NCBI RefSeq assembly: GCF_003096075.1 | Contig: NZ_CP015449.1 | Span: forward strand, 1,364,001-1,428,000 | Source: Dietzia lutea | GTDB taxonomy: Bacteria > Actinomycetota > Actinomycetes > Mycobacteriales > Mycobacteriaceae | Direction: 5' to 3' | Length of the DNA: 64,000 bases | Notes under the pieces: generated by a model | The model's database searches: none | Seen by the model: only the letters and a program-made list of their open reading frames with translations | Told to the model about the DNA's origin: nothing | Part shown: piece by piece, positions 36,268 to 47,185 of the stretch | Layout of the letters: each line of letters starts with the position of its first letter | Position numbering within the stretch: the stretch's first letter is position 1 | Translations under genes and position numbers: made by a program

Positions 36268-37380
36268 ATGACAGACACCGGGGACCTCTACGAGGGGCCG
36301 CTGCACTCCCGCCACGCGGAGGCCGGCGCCACCTTCGCACCCTTCGGTGGCTGGTCGATGCCCGTGCAGTACACCGGCACAGTCGCCGAGCACACCGCCA
36401 CCCGCACCACGGTGGGGCTGTTCGACGTCAGTCACCTCGGTAAGGCGCTCGTCTCCGGTCCGGGCGCCGCGGAGTTCGTCAACTCGTGCCTCACCAACGA
36501 CCTCGACCGCATCTCCGCGGGCAGCGCGCAGTACACGCTGTGCTGCGACGAGTCCGGGGGAGTGGTCGACGACCTCATCGCCTACCGCGTCTCCGACTCC
36601 GAGATCTTCCTCATCCCCAACGCCGCCAACACCGCCGAGGTCGTCCGCCGGCTGCAGGCCGCGGCCGCCGAGCGCGCGCCCGACGTGAGCATCACCGACG
36701 AGCACCGTTCCCGCGCGGTGATCGCCGTCCAGGGCCCGCTCGCCGGCGAGGTGCTGGGCGCCCTCGGGCTGCCCACCGACCTCGACTACATGGCGTTCGT
36801 CGACGCCGACTGGAACGGGCGGTCCGTCCGGATCTGCCGCACCGGATACACCGGCGAGTACGGGTTCGAGGTGCTGCCCGCGTGGGACGAGGCCGGCCCC
36901 CTCTGGGACGCCCTCGCCGAGCAGGTCCTGTCCCGCGAGGGCGCGCTGTGCGGGCTCGGCGCCCGCGACTCCCTGCGCACCGAGGCCGGCTACCCGCTCC
37001 ACGGCAACGAACTGTCCGTCGACCTCAGCCCCCTCGAGGCGCGCTGCGCCTGGGCCATCGGGTGGGACAAGCCGTCCTTCTGGGGTCGCGAGGAACTGCT
37101 GCGGCAGAAGGAGGCCGGCCCCGCCCGGCGCGTGTACGCCCTCCAGGTCACCGGTCGCGGCGTCCTGCGCGCCGGTCAGACCGTGCGAGCCGACGGCCGC
37201 GAGGTGGGCGTCACCAGCTCGGGCACGTTCTCGCCGACGCTCAGGACGGGGATCGCGCTGGCGTTCGTCGACCTGGACGCGGGGCTCAAGAAGGGCGACG
37301 AGGTCATCGTGGACGTCCGCGGACGAGAGGTACCGTGCCGGCTCGCGGTACCCCCGCTCGTCGAGATCCGCACCCGCTGA
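36268..37380 (+). CDS. gcvT: glycine cleavage system aminomethyltransferase (T protein)
   Basis: GcvT transfers the methylene group from aminomethylated lipoyl-H protein to tetrahydrofolate, releasing ammonia. The 370-residue product has [65 protein letters not shown] and [20 protein letters not shown], which cover the folate-binding and C-terminal barrel regions. GAGGAG lies 7 nt before the ATG. Other glycine-cleavage genes are not in the window. ilvE follows after 42 nt on the same strand. Confidence 0.95.
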   Translation: MTDTGDLYEGPLHSRHAEAGATFAPFGGWSMPVQYTGTVAEHTATRTTVGLFDVSHLGKALVSGPGAAEFVNSCLTNDLDRISAGSAQYTLCCDESGGVVDDLIAYRVSDSEIFLIPNAANTAEVVRRLQAAAAERAPDVSITDEHRSRAVIAVQGPLAGEVLGALGLPTDLDYMAFVDADWNGRSVRICRTGYTGEYGFEVLPAWDEAGPLWDALAEQVLSREGALCGLGARDSLRTEAGYPLHGNELSVDLSPLEARCAWAIGWDKPSFWGREELLRQKEAGPARRVYALQVTGRGVLRAGQTVRADGREVGVTSSGTFSPTLRTGIALAFVDLDAGLKKGDEVIVDVRGREVPCRLAVPPLVEIRTR

Positions 37381-37422
37381 CCCCGCCCTTACCGCCCCCG
37401 CACTCCAGGAACGAGACCCGTC

Positions 37423-38523
37423 ATGTCCGACACGACCGACTTCGACATCCGCCCGTCCGCCTCGCCCAGGACGGCCGACGAGCGTGCCGCCATTCTCGCC
37501 AATCCCGGCTTCGGCAAGCACTTCACCGACCACATGGTCACCATCCCGTACGCCGGCGGTGCCTGGGGGACGCCGGTCGTCGAGGCCTACGCACCGCTGT
37601 CGATCGACCCGTCCGCCGTGGTCCTGCACTACGCCCAGACGATCTTCGAGGGCCTCAAGGCCTACCGCCAGGCAGACGATTCCATCGCCTCCTTCCGGCC
37701 CGAGCAGAACGCCGCCCGCTTCAACCGCTCCGCGCGGCGCCTGGCCATGCCGCAGCTGCCGGAGGAGCTGTTCATGGAGTCGCTGCGCCAGATCGTGGCG
37801 ATCGACCGCGACTGGGTGCCCGCCGCCGGCGGTGAGGAGGCGCTCTACCTGCGGCCGTTCATGATCGCCACCGAGACCGGACTCGGCGTGCGGCCGGCCG
37901 ACGAGTACCTCTACTCGGTCATCGCCTCCCCGGCCGGCGCGTACTTCTCGCGCGGGGTCGCCCCCGTGAGCGTCTGGCTGAGCACCGAGTACGTCCGCGC
38001 CAGCCCGGGCGGCACCGGCGCCGCCAAGTTCGGCGGCAACTACGCCGCCTCCCTGGCCGCCCAGGAGCAGGCCGCCGCCAAGGGCTGCGATCAGGTGGTC
38101 TGGTTGGACGCGATCGAGCGGAAGTACGTCGAGGAGATGGGCGGGATGAACCTGTTCTTCGTCCTGGGCACCGGCGACTCCGCCGAGATCGTCACCCCCG
38201 AACTGTCCGGCTCCCTGCTGCCCGGCGTCACCCGCGACAGCCTCCTGCAGCTGGCCCGGCACCTCGGCTACCGCGTCACCGAGCGCAAGGTCTCCGTGGA
38301 CGAGTGGGAGTCCGGCGTCGCGTCCGGCGAGATCTCCGAGGTGTTCGCCTGCGGCACCGCCGCCGTCATCACTCCCGTCGGCTCGGTCCAGCACGCCGGG
38401 GGCGGCTACACGGTGGGCGACGGCGAGCCCGGTGGGGTCACCATGCGGCTGCGCGAGACCCTCACCGGCATCCAGCGGGGTTCGGTCGAGGACCCGTTCG
38501 GCTGGATGACGCGCCTGGCATGA
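37423..38523 (+). CDS. ilvE: branched-chain amino acid aminotransferase
   Basis: This fold-type IV PLP transaminase catalyses the last step of valine, leucine and isoleucine synthesis and the first step of their breakdown. The 366-residue product has [30 protein letters not shown], the Schiff-base lysine Lys202 in [25 protein letters not shown], and the phosphate-binding [13 protein letters not shown]. The length is normal for the IlvE family. The ATG at 37423 has AGGAACGAG about 8 nt upstream. It is probably co-transcribed with gcvT and converges with cobS. Confidence 0.96.
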   Translation: MSDTTDFDIRPSASPRTADERAAILANPGFGKHFTDHMVTIPYAGGAWGTPVVEAYAPLSIDPSAVVLHYAQTIFEGLKAYRQADDSIASFRPEQNAARFNRSARRLAMPQLPEELFMESLRQIVAIDRDWVPAAGGEEALYLRPFMIATETGLGVRPADEYLYSVIASPAGAYFSRGVAPVSVWLSTEYVRASPGGTGAAKFGGNYAASLAAQEQAAAKGCDQVVWLDAIERKYVEEMGGMNLFFVLGTGDSAEIVTPELSGSLLPGVTRDSLLQLARHLGYRVTERKVSVDEWESGVASGEISEVFACGTAAVITPVGSVQHAGGGYTVGDGEPGGVTMRLRETLTGIQRGSVEDPFGWMTRLA

Positions 38524-38599
38524 GCCGGGCCGTGTGACCCCGGCGCCGTCGGACGCCCGCCGCCGTCAGATCCCCGGCGCCGTCCGACTCCCGACGCCG

Positions 38600-39391
38600 T
38601 CAGGCGAGGAGCACCGCCGCGACGAGAGCCGCGGCGGTGCCGGCCTCGATCACCGCGCCGAGGACGTCGCCGTTGACGCCACCGAGCCGCCGGACGACGT
38701 GGCGCCCGAAGCCCGCCGTGGCCGCGTAGGCGAGCAGGCCCGCCGCCGCGCCGGCCACCGGCGCCCACCACTCGCCGTCGGCCGGCCCGGCCGCGGTCAG
38801 TGCCGCGCCGGCCAGTCCCGCGCCGGCCACCGCGCACAGGAGCGCGGTCATCGCCACGGCGACGCGCGACTGCGACCCCGCCACGAGCGCGCCGAAGCCC
38901 GTCGCCGAGGCCGCGGGGACCCCGCGGCGCAGCAGCACCACGGGCAGGCAGCGGGACAGGACGAACGCCGCGACCGGGGCCAGCCACGCTCCCGAGGCGA
39001 CCAGCGCGCCGAGCGCGGCCACCTCCGCCAGCAGGACGAGGACCAACACGGCGGCCCCCATCGGCCCCACCGAGCCGGAGCGCATGATCTCGAGCGCGCG
39101 GTCCGGGCCGGCGTACGAACCCAGCCCGTCGGCCGTGTCGGCCAGGGCGTCGACGTGCATGCCGCGCGTGAGCGCTAGGACGGCCCCCACGCCGACGACG
39201 CCGGAGAGCGTCGCGCCCGCCCCGAGGGCGTGAGCGCCGTGGGCGAGGGCGGTGGCCGTGGCGCCGCAGACCAGTCCCACGGCGGGCAGCGCGGTCATGG
39301 CGCGTCCGGCCGCGGCCGCGTCGGGGACGCCGTCGCGGTCGACGGGGAGGACCGTCATCCACGACAGCGAGAGGCGGACCGCGTCGAACAC
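38600..39391 (-). CDS. cobS: adenosylcobinamide-GDP ribazoletransferase (cobalamin synthase)
   Basis: CobS is a membrane enzyme joining adenosylcobinamide-GDP with alpha-ribazole(-phosphate) in the last steps of cobalamin synthesis. The 263-residue product is very hydrophobic and carries the family signature TRGMHVDALADTADGLGSYAGPDRALEIMRSGSVGPMGA split over residues 80-120, plus the C-terminal GRHVVRRLGGVNGDVLGA. The GTG at 39391 lies 6 nt after the stop of the upstream cobU-cobT fusion. Its own product's substrate, GDP-cobinamide, is made by that neighbour. No clear ribosome-binding site precedes it, suggesting coupling. Confidence 0.94.
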   Translation of the reverse strand: MFDAVRLSLSWMTVLPVDRDGVPDAAAAGRAMTALPAVGLVCGATATALAHGAHALGAGATLSGVVGVGAVLALTRGMHVDALADTADGLGSYAGPDRALEIMRSGSVGPMGAAVLVLVLLAEVAALGALVASGAWLAPVAAFVLSRCLPVVLLRRGVPAASATGFGALVAGSQSRVAVAMTALLCAVAGAGLAGAALTAAGPADGEWWAPVAGAAAGLLAYAATAGFGRHVVRRLGGVNGDVLGAVIEAGTAAALVAAVLLA

Positions 39392-39397
39392 GAACCG

Positions 39398-41146
39398 TCA
39401 GTCCCGGCCGCTGACCCCGGCGTCGGCGAAGGTCGCCATCTCCGTGAGGATCGCTACGGCGTTGTGGACGACCGGTAGGGCGGCGACGGCGCCGCTGCCC
39501 TCACCCAGTCGCATCGCGTGCTCGAGGATCGGGTCGAGCGACAGGTAGGTCAGCGCGGCCGAGTGGGCGGGTTCGGCGCTGCGGTGCCCGGCCGCCCACC
39601 ACTGGCGCGAGCCCGGAGCCAGCGCCTCGGCCATCAGGGCGGCCGAGGTGACCACCGAGCCGTCGAGTAGGCACGGCGTCCGGCGGATCGCCGCCTGGGC
39701 GAGGAACCCGGCCATCGCCGCGAGATCGGCGCCGCCGACCTTGCGCAGCATCGCCACGGGGTCGCGGAGGTCGCCGGACGCGCGGAACAGGGCGTCGCGG
39801 ATGGCGGCGGTCTTACGCATCCACCCCTCGTCGTCGACGCCGGTGCCGCGCCCCACGAGCTCGACGGGCTCGTGGCCGGTGACCAGGCACGTGAGGACGG
39901 TCGCCGGGGTGGTGTTGCCGATGCCGAGGTCGCCCGCGATGAGCAGGTCCGCCCCGGAGTCGACCTCCTCGTCGGCGATGCGGCGGCCGGCGGCGATCGC
40001 GGCCCGCACCTCCTCGGGGCTCAGCGCGTCCTCCCGGTCGATGGATCCGCTGGAGCGGCGGACCTTATGGTCGTCGAGCCCCCCGGGGCGCTCCGCGGAC
40101 ATCGCCATGTCGGCCACCCGGACCGTCGCGCCGGCGGTGCGCGCGAGGACGGACACGGCCGCGCCCCCGGCGACGATGTTGTCGGCCATCTGCAGGGTGA
40201 CCTCCCGCGGGAAAGCGGAGACCCCGTGCTCGGCGACACCGTGGTCACCGGCGAACACCACGACCCGAGCCCGCTCGAGCGGACGCGGCGGACACGTGTC
40301 CTGGCACGAGGCGATCCAGACGCCCAGTTCCTCGAGGCGTCCGAGGGACGCCGCGGGCTTGGTCAGCGTGAGGTGGCGACCGCGCGCCTCCTCGGCGACC
40401 GCGTGGGACGGCGGGTGGACCGGCGGGAAGACGACCGGGTCGTCGTAGTGCGCGACGTCCGCGAGGCCGGGGAAATCGTGCGGGGTCTCGGTGGGCGCGT
40501 CGGTGGGCGCGTCGGTGGGCGGGTCGACGGGGGAATCGGCCGGGGTGTCGGCGGGCGCGGCCGTCGCCGCGGGCGTGGTGACGCCCGCCACGGCGGGCGC
40601 GGTGACGGTGGGGCTCGGGCGTGCGTCGCCGAGGGGTAACGCGCGCCCGGCGACGACGAGGACCGCCGAGTCGCACACCTGCGCCAGTCGCCGGTTGAGC
40701 GTGCCGATCATGTCGGCGAACACCCGACCGGAGAGCGTGTCCGGGACCACGCCGAGGCCGACCTCGGGGGAGACCAGCACGACCGGGCCCGGGCGCTCGG
40801 CGACCGCAGCGACGAGCGCGTCCGTCTCGTCGGCGACCGCGGAACCCCCGTCGGTCCACCCGAGGGTGGCGTCCATGCGGCGGGTGAGCCAGCCTCCGAG
40901 GTCGTCGACGAGGACGGTCGAGTCCGGGTGCTCGGCGAGTACGCGGGTGATCTCGTCGGTCTCCTCGGTGACCCACTCGTCCGGCCGGCGGTCGCGGTGC
41001 GCGGCGATGCGGGCGGTCATCTCCGCGTCATCGGGGTCGCGTCGGGCGGTGGCGACATACACGACGTCGGTACCGGTCGCGGTGGCCACGGACTCGGCGT
41101 GGGCGGATTTACCCGATCGGATGCCGCCGAGGACGAGCAGGCGCAT
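39398..41146 (-). CDS. cobT: fused CobU-CobT: cobinamide kinase/guanylyltransferase plus DMB phosphoribosyltransferase
   Basis: The 582-residue protein fuses two cobalamin enzymes. Residues 1 to about 172 are CobU: P-loop GGIRSGKS at 8-15, [12 protein letters not shown], and [14 protein letters not shown] low-complexity linker of about 65 residues with PTDA repeats follows. From about 245 to 582 is Cob[64 protein letters not shown], and [11 protein letters not shown]; the terminal [12 protein letters not shown] contains the catalytic glutamate region. It activates both halves of the molecule that CobS, just downstream, joins. GGAAGGG lies about 9 nt before the ATG. Confidence 0.93.
   Translation of the reverse strand: MRLLVLGGIRSGKSAHAESVATATGTDVVYVATARRDPDDAEMTARIAAHRDRRPDEWVTEETDEITRVLAEHPDSTVLVDDLGGWLTRRMDATLGWTDGGSAVADETDALVAAVAERPGPVVLVSPEVGLGVVPDTLSGRVFADMIGTLNRRLAQVCDSAVLVVAGRALPLGDARPSPTVTAPAVAGVTTPAATAAPADTPADSPVDPPTDAPTDAPTETPHDFPGLADVAHYDDPVVFPPVHPPSHAVAEEARGRHLTLTKPAASLGRLEELGVWIASCQDTCPPRPLERARVVVFAGDHGVAEHGVSAFPREVTLQMADNIVAGGAAVSVLARTAGATVRVADMAMSAERPGGLDDHKVRRSSGSIDREDALSPEEVRAAIAAGRRIADEEVDSGADLLIAGDLGIGNTTPATVLTCLVTGHEPVELVGRGTGVDDEGWMRKTAAIRDALFRASGDLRDPVAMLRKVGGADLAAMAGFLAQAAIRRTPCLLDGSVVTSAALMAEALAPGSRQWWAAGHRSAEPAHSAALTYLSLDPILEHAMRLGEGSGAVAALPVVHNAVAILTEMATFADAGVSGRD
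40490..40525 (-). repeat. 12-bp tandem repeat in the cobU-cobT linker
   Basis: Three units of GGTGGGCGCGTC (the last with one change) encode the Pro-Thr-Asp-Ala repeats joining the two enzyme domains. Confidence 0.85.
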
Positions 41147-41178
41147 GGGTCAGACCCTTCCGGGGAGAGCGGGCGGGA

Positions 41179-41862
41179 TCAGATGGCGTCGCCCGGGCGG
41201 ACCCGGGGGCGCGGGGTGCGCAGCATCCGCGGCTGGGTCGCGCGCATGACGGCGTACCAGCCCATGCCGAAGCCGGTGTCGTCGGTGTCGGGGAACCGCT
41301 CGCGGACCGCCTTGTTGACGGTGCGGCCGAGGAGCACGCCGTCGATCACGACGACCGCGATGAGGACGAGGAACAGCGTCTGGCTGAACGCCAGCAGTTC
41401 CGGGTTCGGGATGAGCTGGAAGACGATGACGAACAGCGCCAGCGGCATGAACCAGTTGATGAGGCGGCGGTGCGTGTCCACCCAGTCGCGGGCGAAGCGC
41501 CGGACCTCGCCGCGGTCGCGGGAGAGGACGTAGCGGTCGTCGCCCTCCATCATGAGCTGGCGACGCTCCTCGCGGGCGGCGCGCTCCTCGGCCTTCGCGG
41601 CGCGGCGCTCCTCCTTGGACATGGAGGCCTGAGCTGCCTTGCGGCGTTCCTTCGCCTCCTTGCGGGTGAGCGGCGCGGTGACCGGCCCCTGGCGCATCCC
41701 GCGGGCGCGCTCCTGGTCGCGGCGCCGGGGCGTGGGCTTGCCCTTGCCAACGGGACGCCGCGGGTCGACTGCGGGCTCGGGCGTCGGCTCCGTCGCCGCC
41801 TCGGGGGCGGGGGAGTCCTTGCCGGTCTCGTCGTCTCTGGAGCCGAATGCGCGCAACTTCAC
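41179..41862 (-). CDS. DUF3043 membrane protein
   Basis: The 227-residue protein has a long charged N-terminal region (about 1-125) rich in Lys, Arg, Glu and Ala, with KEAKERRKAAQASMSKEERR. Two hydrophobic segments follow (about 138-156 and 160-178, LINWFMPLALFVIVFQLI and FLVLIAVVVIDGVLLG), then a short basic tail. This is the actinobacterial DUF3043 family; function unknown. The GTG at 41862 has TAGCCT 6 nt upstream and no ribosome-binding site. It lies upstream of cobU-cobT on the same strand, and the HesB gene is divergent. Confidence 0.85.
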   Translation of the reverse strand: MKLRAFGSRDDETGKDSPAPEAATEPTPEPAVDPRRPVGKGKPTPRRRDQERARGMRQGPVTAPLTRKEAKERRKAAQASMSKEERRAAKAEERAAREERRQLMMEGDDRYVLSRDRGEVRRFARDWVDTHRRLINWFMPLALFVIVFQLIPNPELLAFSQTLFLVLIAVVVIDGVLLGRTVNKAVRERFPDTDDTGFGMGWYAVMRATQPRMLRTPRPRVRPGDAI

Positions 41863-41868
41863 GGTCCC

Positions 41869-41874
41869 AGGCTA
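41869..41874 (-). promoter_or_regulatory. -10 box of the DUF3043 gene (leaderless type)
   Basis: TAGCCT (leftward) is followed by 6 nt and the GTG at 41862. Confidence 0.55.
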
Positions 41875-42026
41875 GGCGATCGCCGGTTGTGCCGGACATT
41901 CACCCATACGAGGTGACAGGCGTATCGTGTGGAGGGGAACGGGAGCCGGGGAATAGAGGACTCCCCGGTGGGCGTTGGAACCTGCATACGTCCCCGAAGC
42001 CCTCTCGGATCGCAAGGAGAACCGAC

Positions 42027-42374
42027 ATGACCACAGCGGAGAACACCGCCACCGGCGTACTGCTCACCGAGGCCGCCGCCTCCAAGGCCAAGGCCCTGCT
42101 CGATCAGGAGGGTCGCGACGACCTCTCCCTGCGCATCGCCGTCCAGCCCGGTGGCTGCGCGGGCCTGCGCTACCAGCTCTTCTTCGACGACCGTTCGCTC
42201 GACGGCGACGTGGTGGACGACTTCGGCGGCGTCAAGCTGGCCGTCGACCGCATGAGCGTCCCGTACCTCATGGGTGCCTCGATCGACTTCGTCGACACCA
42301 TCGAGAAGCAGGGCTTCACGATCGACAACCCGCAGGCCACCGGTTCGTGCGCCTGCGGCGACTCGTTCAACTGA
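42027..42374 (+). CDS. erpA: HesB/IscA-type iron-sulfur cluster protein
   Basis: This A-type carrier or insertion protein handles Fe-S clusters in the cytosol. The 115-residue product has the three family cysteines, one in VQPGGCAGLRYQL and two in the C-terminal GSCACGDSFN. The body SMRIAV/DFVDTIEKQGFTIDNP pattern is typical; the C-A-C-G variant matches my recollection of the mycobacterial homologue (Rv2204c). The ATG at 42027 has AAGGAG 9 nt upstream, one of the clearer ribosome-binding sites in the window. The 5' leader of about 100 nt contains TATCGT near 41922 as a possible -10. A long hairpin follows the stop. Confidence 0.9.
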   Translation: MTTAENTATGVLLTEAAASKAKALLDQEGRDDLSLRIAVQPGGCAGLRYQLFFDDRSLDGDVVDDFGGVKLAVDRMSVPYLMGASIDFVDTIEKQGFTIDNPQATGSCACGDSFN

Positions 42375-42397
42375 CCCCTCGGTCGCGCTGACCGCCT

Positions 42398-43425
<1,028 letters not shown>

Positions 43426-43460
43426 CCCGCCGCCCGGTCCGCCGTGCCCGTCCGGCGGGC

Positions 43461-45386
43461 TCAGAGGCGGACCGGGTATTCGCGCCGCTCGATGTCGGGG
43501 GAGATGCGCCCCTCCACGAAGATGCCGTGCCAGATCATGAAGCACAGCATGGTCCAGATCCGACGGCTGTGGTCGGAGTCGCCGCGACGGTGTTCGTCGA
43601 GCATGCGCATCACGGCGTCCTTGTTCACGTACTCGTCGGTGCCCGACGCCGCCACGTGCTCGCGCGCCCAGTCGTGGAGTTCCGGCCCGGCCAGCCAGTG
43701 GCGCGTGGGCACGGGGAAACCGAGCTTGCGCCGGTGCAGCACGTGCGCGGGCACGATCCGCTCGAGAGACTTGCGCAGGGCGTACTTGGTGGTGCCGTGG
43801 GCGATCTTCTCGGTGTACGGCAGCCGCGAGGCGACCTCGTAGACCTCACGGTCGAGGAACGGCACGCGCAGTTCGAGGGAGTTGGCCATGGTGACCTTGT
43901 CCGCCTTGACGAGGATGTCGCCGCGCAGCCACGTGAACAGGTCGAGGTGCTGCATGCGCGCGACGGGGTCCCAGCCGCGGGAGCGTTCGTAGATGGGTGC
44001 GGTGACGTCCTGGTGGCTCCACTCGGGGCGGTAGTCGCGCAGGACGGAGCGGACCTGGTCCTCGGAGAACGAGCGGGCGTTGCCGTAGTAGCGATCCTCC
44101 AGGGTCATCGACCCGCGGTGCAGGAGGCTCTTGCCCCGCGTGCCCTCGGGGATCAGCTCGCTGGCCTTACCGAGCGCGCGACGTAGGGCGCCGGGGACCT
44201 TCTCGAACGGCGCGAGCGACAGCGGCTCCTTGTAGATGGTGTAGCCACCGAACAGCTCGTCGGCGCCCTCGCCGGACAGCACGACCTTGACGTGCTTGCG
44301 GGCCTCACGGGCGACGAAGTAGAGGGGGACCAGGGCGGGGTCGGCGACCGGTTCGTCGAGGTGCCAGATGATCTCGGGGATCGCGGCGGCGAACTCCTCG
44401 GGGGAGACGACCTTGACGATGTGCTCGACCCCGATCGCGGCCGCGGACTCGGCGGCGACGTCGATCTCGGAGTACCCCTCGCGTTCGAAACCGGTGGTGA
44501 ACGTGAGGAGGTTCTCGTTGTGGCGTCGGGCCAGCGCGGCGATGGCGGTGGAGTCGATGCCGCCGGACAGGAACGAGCCGACGGTGACGTCGGCGCGCAT
44601 GTGCTTGGCGACCGAGTCCTCGAGGGCGGCGGCGATCTCGTCGTAGCGGCGCTCGGCGTCGCCGTCGGCGACGGGCGCCACGGGGAAGGTGGGTTCGAAG
44701 TACCGCTCGATCACCGGCTCGCCGCCGGGGGTGAGGGAGGCGTGGCACCCGGACTCGAGGCGTCGGACGCCGCGGGTGAGGGTCTCGTCTTCCGGGACGT
44801 ACTGGAGGGTGACGTAGTGCTGGAGGGCGCGGGTGTCGAGGGAGGTGTCGACGACGACGAGGTCGATCAGTTCGGTGACCGACTTCTTCTCGCTCGCGAA
44901 CACGGTTCCGCCGGGACCGGAAGCCATGTACAGGGGCTTGATGCCGAAGGGGTCGCGGGCGACGAAGAGGGACCGCTCGACGGTGTCCCAGATCGCGAAG
45001 GCGAACATGCCGCGGAGCCGGCGGACCGCGGCGGGGCCCCAGTGGTGGAAGGCGACGACGATCGGTTCGCCGTCGCCCTCGGTCTCGAAGGTGGCGCCGA
45101 ACTCGCGCCGCAGCTCGTCCCGCAACTCGAGGTAGTTGTAGATCTCGCCGTTGAACACGAGCGCATAGCGGTCGGGCTGCTCCGGCGGGCCCCAGCGGAG
45201 CGGCTGGTGTGAGTGCGAGATGTCGATGATCGACAGGCGGTTGAACCCGAAGGCCATGTCGCCGTCGACCCAGGTGCCGACCTCGTCGGGCCCGCGGTGG
45301 CGCTGGCACCCCATGGCGCCGAGCACGCGGGCCTCGTGGGTACGGGCGGAGCCGTCAGGGGTGATCAGACCAAGCAGGCCACACAT
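43461..45386 (-). CDS. asnB: glutamine-dependent asparagine synthetase-like amidotransferase (AsnB/LtsA)
   Basis: The class II amidotransferase starts MCGLLGLITPDG, with Cys2 as the glutaminase nucleophile, and has FNRLSIIDIS and FNGEIYNYLELRDEL. The ATP pyrophosphatase motif is LSGGIDSTAIAAL. The product is 641 residues. In this order the orthologue (LtsA in Corynebacterium, AsnB in M. tuberculosis) amidates meso-diaminopimelate of peptidoglycan and affects lysozyme resistance, so that role is likely here. Free asparagine synthesis is the alternative. The gene is divergent from ctaC and GAGGT lies upstream of the ATG. Confidence 0.92.
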   Translation of the reverse strand: MCGLLGLITPDGSARTHEARVLGAMGCQRHRGPDEVGTWVDGDMAFGFNRLSIIDISHSHQPLRWGPPEQPDRYALVFNGEIYNYLELRDELRREFGATFETEGDGEPIVVAFHHWGPAAVRRLRGMFAFAIWDTVERSLFVARDPFGIKPLYMASGPGGTVFASEKKSVTELIDLVVVDTSLDTRALQHYVTLQYVPEDETLTRGVRRLESGCHASLTPGGEPVIERYFEPTFPVAPVADGDAERRYDEIAAALEDSVAKHMRADVTVGSFLSGGIDSTAIAALARRHNENLLTFTTGFEREGYSEIDVAAESAAAIGVEHIVKVVSPEEFAAAIPEIIWHLDEPVADPALVPLYFVAREARKHVKVVLSGEGADELFGGYTIYKEPLSLAPFEKVPGALRRALGKASELIPEGTRGKSLLHRGSMTLEDRYYGNARSFSEDQVRSVLRDYRPEWSHQDVTAPIYERSRGWDPVARMQHLDLFTWLRGDILVKADKVTMANSLELRVPFLDREVYEVASRLPYTEKIAHGTTKYALRKSLERIVPAHVLHRRKLGFPVPTRHWLAGPELHDWAREHVAASGTDEYVNKDAVMRMLDEHRRGDSDHSRRIWTMLCFMIWHGIFVEGRISPDIERREYPVRL

Positions 45387-45558
45387 GCGTCGGGTACCTC
45401 GTCCATCGTCGTCGTAGCGTCCGTGATGGCCCGCCTGCGCGGGTCCGGACGCGTTCGAATACTACTGGTCGGTGGGTTCCCGCCCGTCCCGGCGGACGGC
45501 GTGGGGGCCTCGCGGGTGAATTGCCGGACCCGCGGCTTTCATTCTGAGAGCCGTGGTC

Positions 45559-45564
45559 TACTCT
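45559..45564 (+). promoter_or_regulatory. candidate -10 of ctaC
   Basis: TACTCT predicts transcription from about 45571 and a 5' leader of about 43 nt that includes the 16-bp palindrome at 45576-45591. Confidence 0.45.
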
Positions 45565-45575
45565 TCTAAGGTGTC

Positions 45576-45591
45576 CCGGCCACGTGGCCGG
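45576..45591. repeat. 16-bp perfect palindrome in the ctaC leader
   Basis: CCGGCCACGTGGCCGG is fully self-complementary, 22 nt before the ATG of ctaC. It may be a protein-binding site or an mRNA hairpin close to the ribosome-binding site. Confidence 0.75.
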
Positions 45592-45613
45592 TGCCGCTGA
45601 TCAGGAAGGCGTG

Positions 45614-46732
45614 ATGGTGGAACAGCGTGACGGGCGTCGTCGGACGCGCAGGGCGACTCTCGCGGTGGCTCTCGGTTCATTGGGCTTGCTGTTGTCCGGT
45701 TGTAGCCTCCACACCGACAACAAGTGGTGGAACCAGACGATCAACTTCGGATTCCCGACCGGTATCACCCCCGAGGGCGTCGCGATCCGTGAGTTCTGGA
45801 CGGGCACCGTCATCACTTCGCTCATCGTCGGGTTCTTCGTGTGGGGCCTGATCTTCTGGTCGATGGCCGCCTACCGCAAGCGTAAGAACGACAACGGTGA
45901 GTTCCCGCGGCAGACGGCGTACAACGTGCCGCTGGAGCTGATCTACACGGCTGCGCCGTTCGTGATCATCTCCGTGCTCTTCTACTTCACCGTGGTCACC
46001 CAGAACAAGGTTCTCGACCTCCGTCCGGAGGAGGAGGTCGGCGTCAAGGTCGACGTCACCGCGTACCAGTGGAACTGGAAGTTCGGCTACAACAAGGTCG
46101 ACGTGGCCGGCGCGAGCATCGAGGACGGCACCAACTACGAGGCGCAGCGTGCGGCCGAGGAGGCCGGTGTGCTCTCCGACGAGGCCCGCGAGGCGCTCGG
46201 TCATCATGGTGAGCCCGCCGCCGGTGGCCCGATCCACGGCCGTCTCGCCGAGGACAAGTCGTACCTGGCTTACAACAACATCGAGACCGTGGGCACCTCC
46301 GAGGAGGTCCCGGTCCTGGTCCTGCCGACCGGCACCCGCGTCGAGTTCCGGCTCGCGTCGGCGGACGTGATCCACTCGTTCTGGATCCCCGAGTTCATCT
46401 ACAAGCTCGACGTCATGCCGCACCCCGGCAAGAACCAGCAGTTGAGCATGTTCCAGATCGAGGAGATCGAGCGCGAGGGCGCCTTCGTCGGCCGCTGTGC
46501 CGAGATGTGCGGCATCTACCACGCGATGATGAACTTCGAGCTGCGCGCGGTCTCCCCGGAGGCGTTCGCCGACTACATCGAATTCCGCCAGGCCAATCCG
46601 ACCGCGACCAACGCGGAGGCGCTGGAGTCCATCGGGGAGGAGCCGTACTCGATCTCCACTGCACCGTTCAAGACCGGCCGCAGCGATACCCGCGACCAGA
46701 ACAACACCATCGAGACCGCGTCAGCTAACTGA
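45614..46732 (+). CDS. ctaC: cytochrome c oxidase subunit II
   Basis: CtaC carries the CuA centre that accepts electrons in the aa3 oxidase. The 372-residue product is a lipoprotein precursor (lipobox LLLSGCS near residue 30) with two membrane segments (about 65-85 and 108-130) and an external cupredoxin domain. CuA ligands are visible in DVIHSFWIPEF and GRCAEMCGIYHAMM. An insertion rich in Ala, Glu and His (about 165-210) precedes the CuA region. The ATG at 45614 has AGGAAGG about 4 nt upstream, with an in-frame GTG at 45611 as alternative. ctaF follows after 36 nt. Confidence 0.95.
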   Translation: MVEQRDGRRRTRRATLAVALGSLGLLLSGCSLHTDNKWWNQTINFGFPTGITPEGVAIREFWTGTVITSLIVGFFVWGLIFWSMAAYRKRKNDNGEFPRQTAYNVPLELIYTAAPFVIISVLFYFTVVTQNKVLDLRPEEEVGVKVDVTAYQWNWKFGYNKVDVAGASIEDGTNYEAQRAAEEAGVLSDEAREALGHHGEPAAGGPIHGRLAEDKSYLAYNNIETVGTSEEVPVLVLPTGTRVEFRLASADVIHSFWIPEFIYKLDVMPHPGKNQQLSMFQIEEIEREGAFVGRCAEMCGIYHAMMNFELRAVSPEAFADYIEFRQANPTATNAEALESIGEEPYSISTAPFKTGRSDTRDQNNTIETASAN

Positions 46733-46768
46733 CGGTTCTCCCGGTATCACGCGAAGGATTTCTGAACG

Positions 46769-47185
46769 ATGAGCGCAACAGTACGAATCTTCGACGCACT
46801 GTTTATCTTCCTGGCCATCCTGGCCATCGCGTACGCGTACCTCACCGGTACGTCGCGGACGGGCGTCGAGTGGGTCGGTACCACGGCCCTGGTGCTCTCG
46901 GCCGGCCTGAGCCTGCTGATCGGTGGTTACCTCCGCTTCGTGGCGCGGCGCATCAGCACCCTGCCCGAGGACTACGAGGAGGCCGAGGTCTCCGATGGTG
47001 CCGGTGAGCTGGGCTTCTTCAGCCCGCACAGCTTCTGGCCGTTTCTGCTGGCCTTCTCGGTCTTCGTCATCGGCTACGGTGCGGCGTTCTGGAACTGGTG
47101 GGTGCTCATCGGTGGCGCCGTCGGCGTGATCTTCTGCGCCTCCGGCTTGGTGTTCGAGTACCACTGGGGCCGCGAGAAGCACTGA
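46769..47185 (+). CDS. ctaF: cytochrome c oxidase subunit 4 (actinobacterial type)
   Basis: This small membrane subunit of the bcc-aa3 supercomplex is specific to actinobacteria. The 138-residue product has four hydrophobic segments (about 8-24, 33-52, 86-104 and 108-128) and the conserved lumenal stretch EAEVSDGAGELGFFSPHSFWP. GAAGGA lies about 12 nt before the ATG. It is co-transcribed with ctaC and followed by the best rho-independent terminator in the window. Confidence 0.93.
   Translation: MSATVRIFDALFIFLAILAIAYAYLTGTSRTGVEWVGTTALVLSAGLSLLIGGYLRFVARRISTLPEDYEEAEVSDGAGELGFFSPHSFWPFLLAFSVFVIGYGAAFWNWWVLIGGAVGVIFCASGLVFEYHWGREKH

Noticed and set aside
36241-38394. A 717-codon open frame on the minus strand
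   Set aside because: It is antisense to gcvT and ilvE, which have full sets of conserved motifs and ribosome-binding sites.
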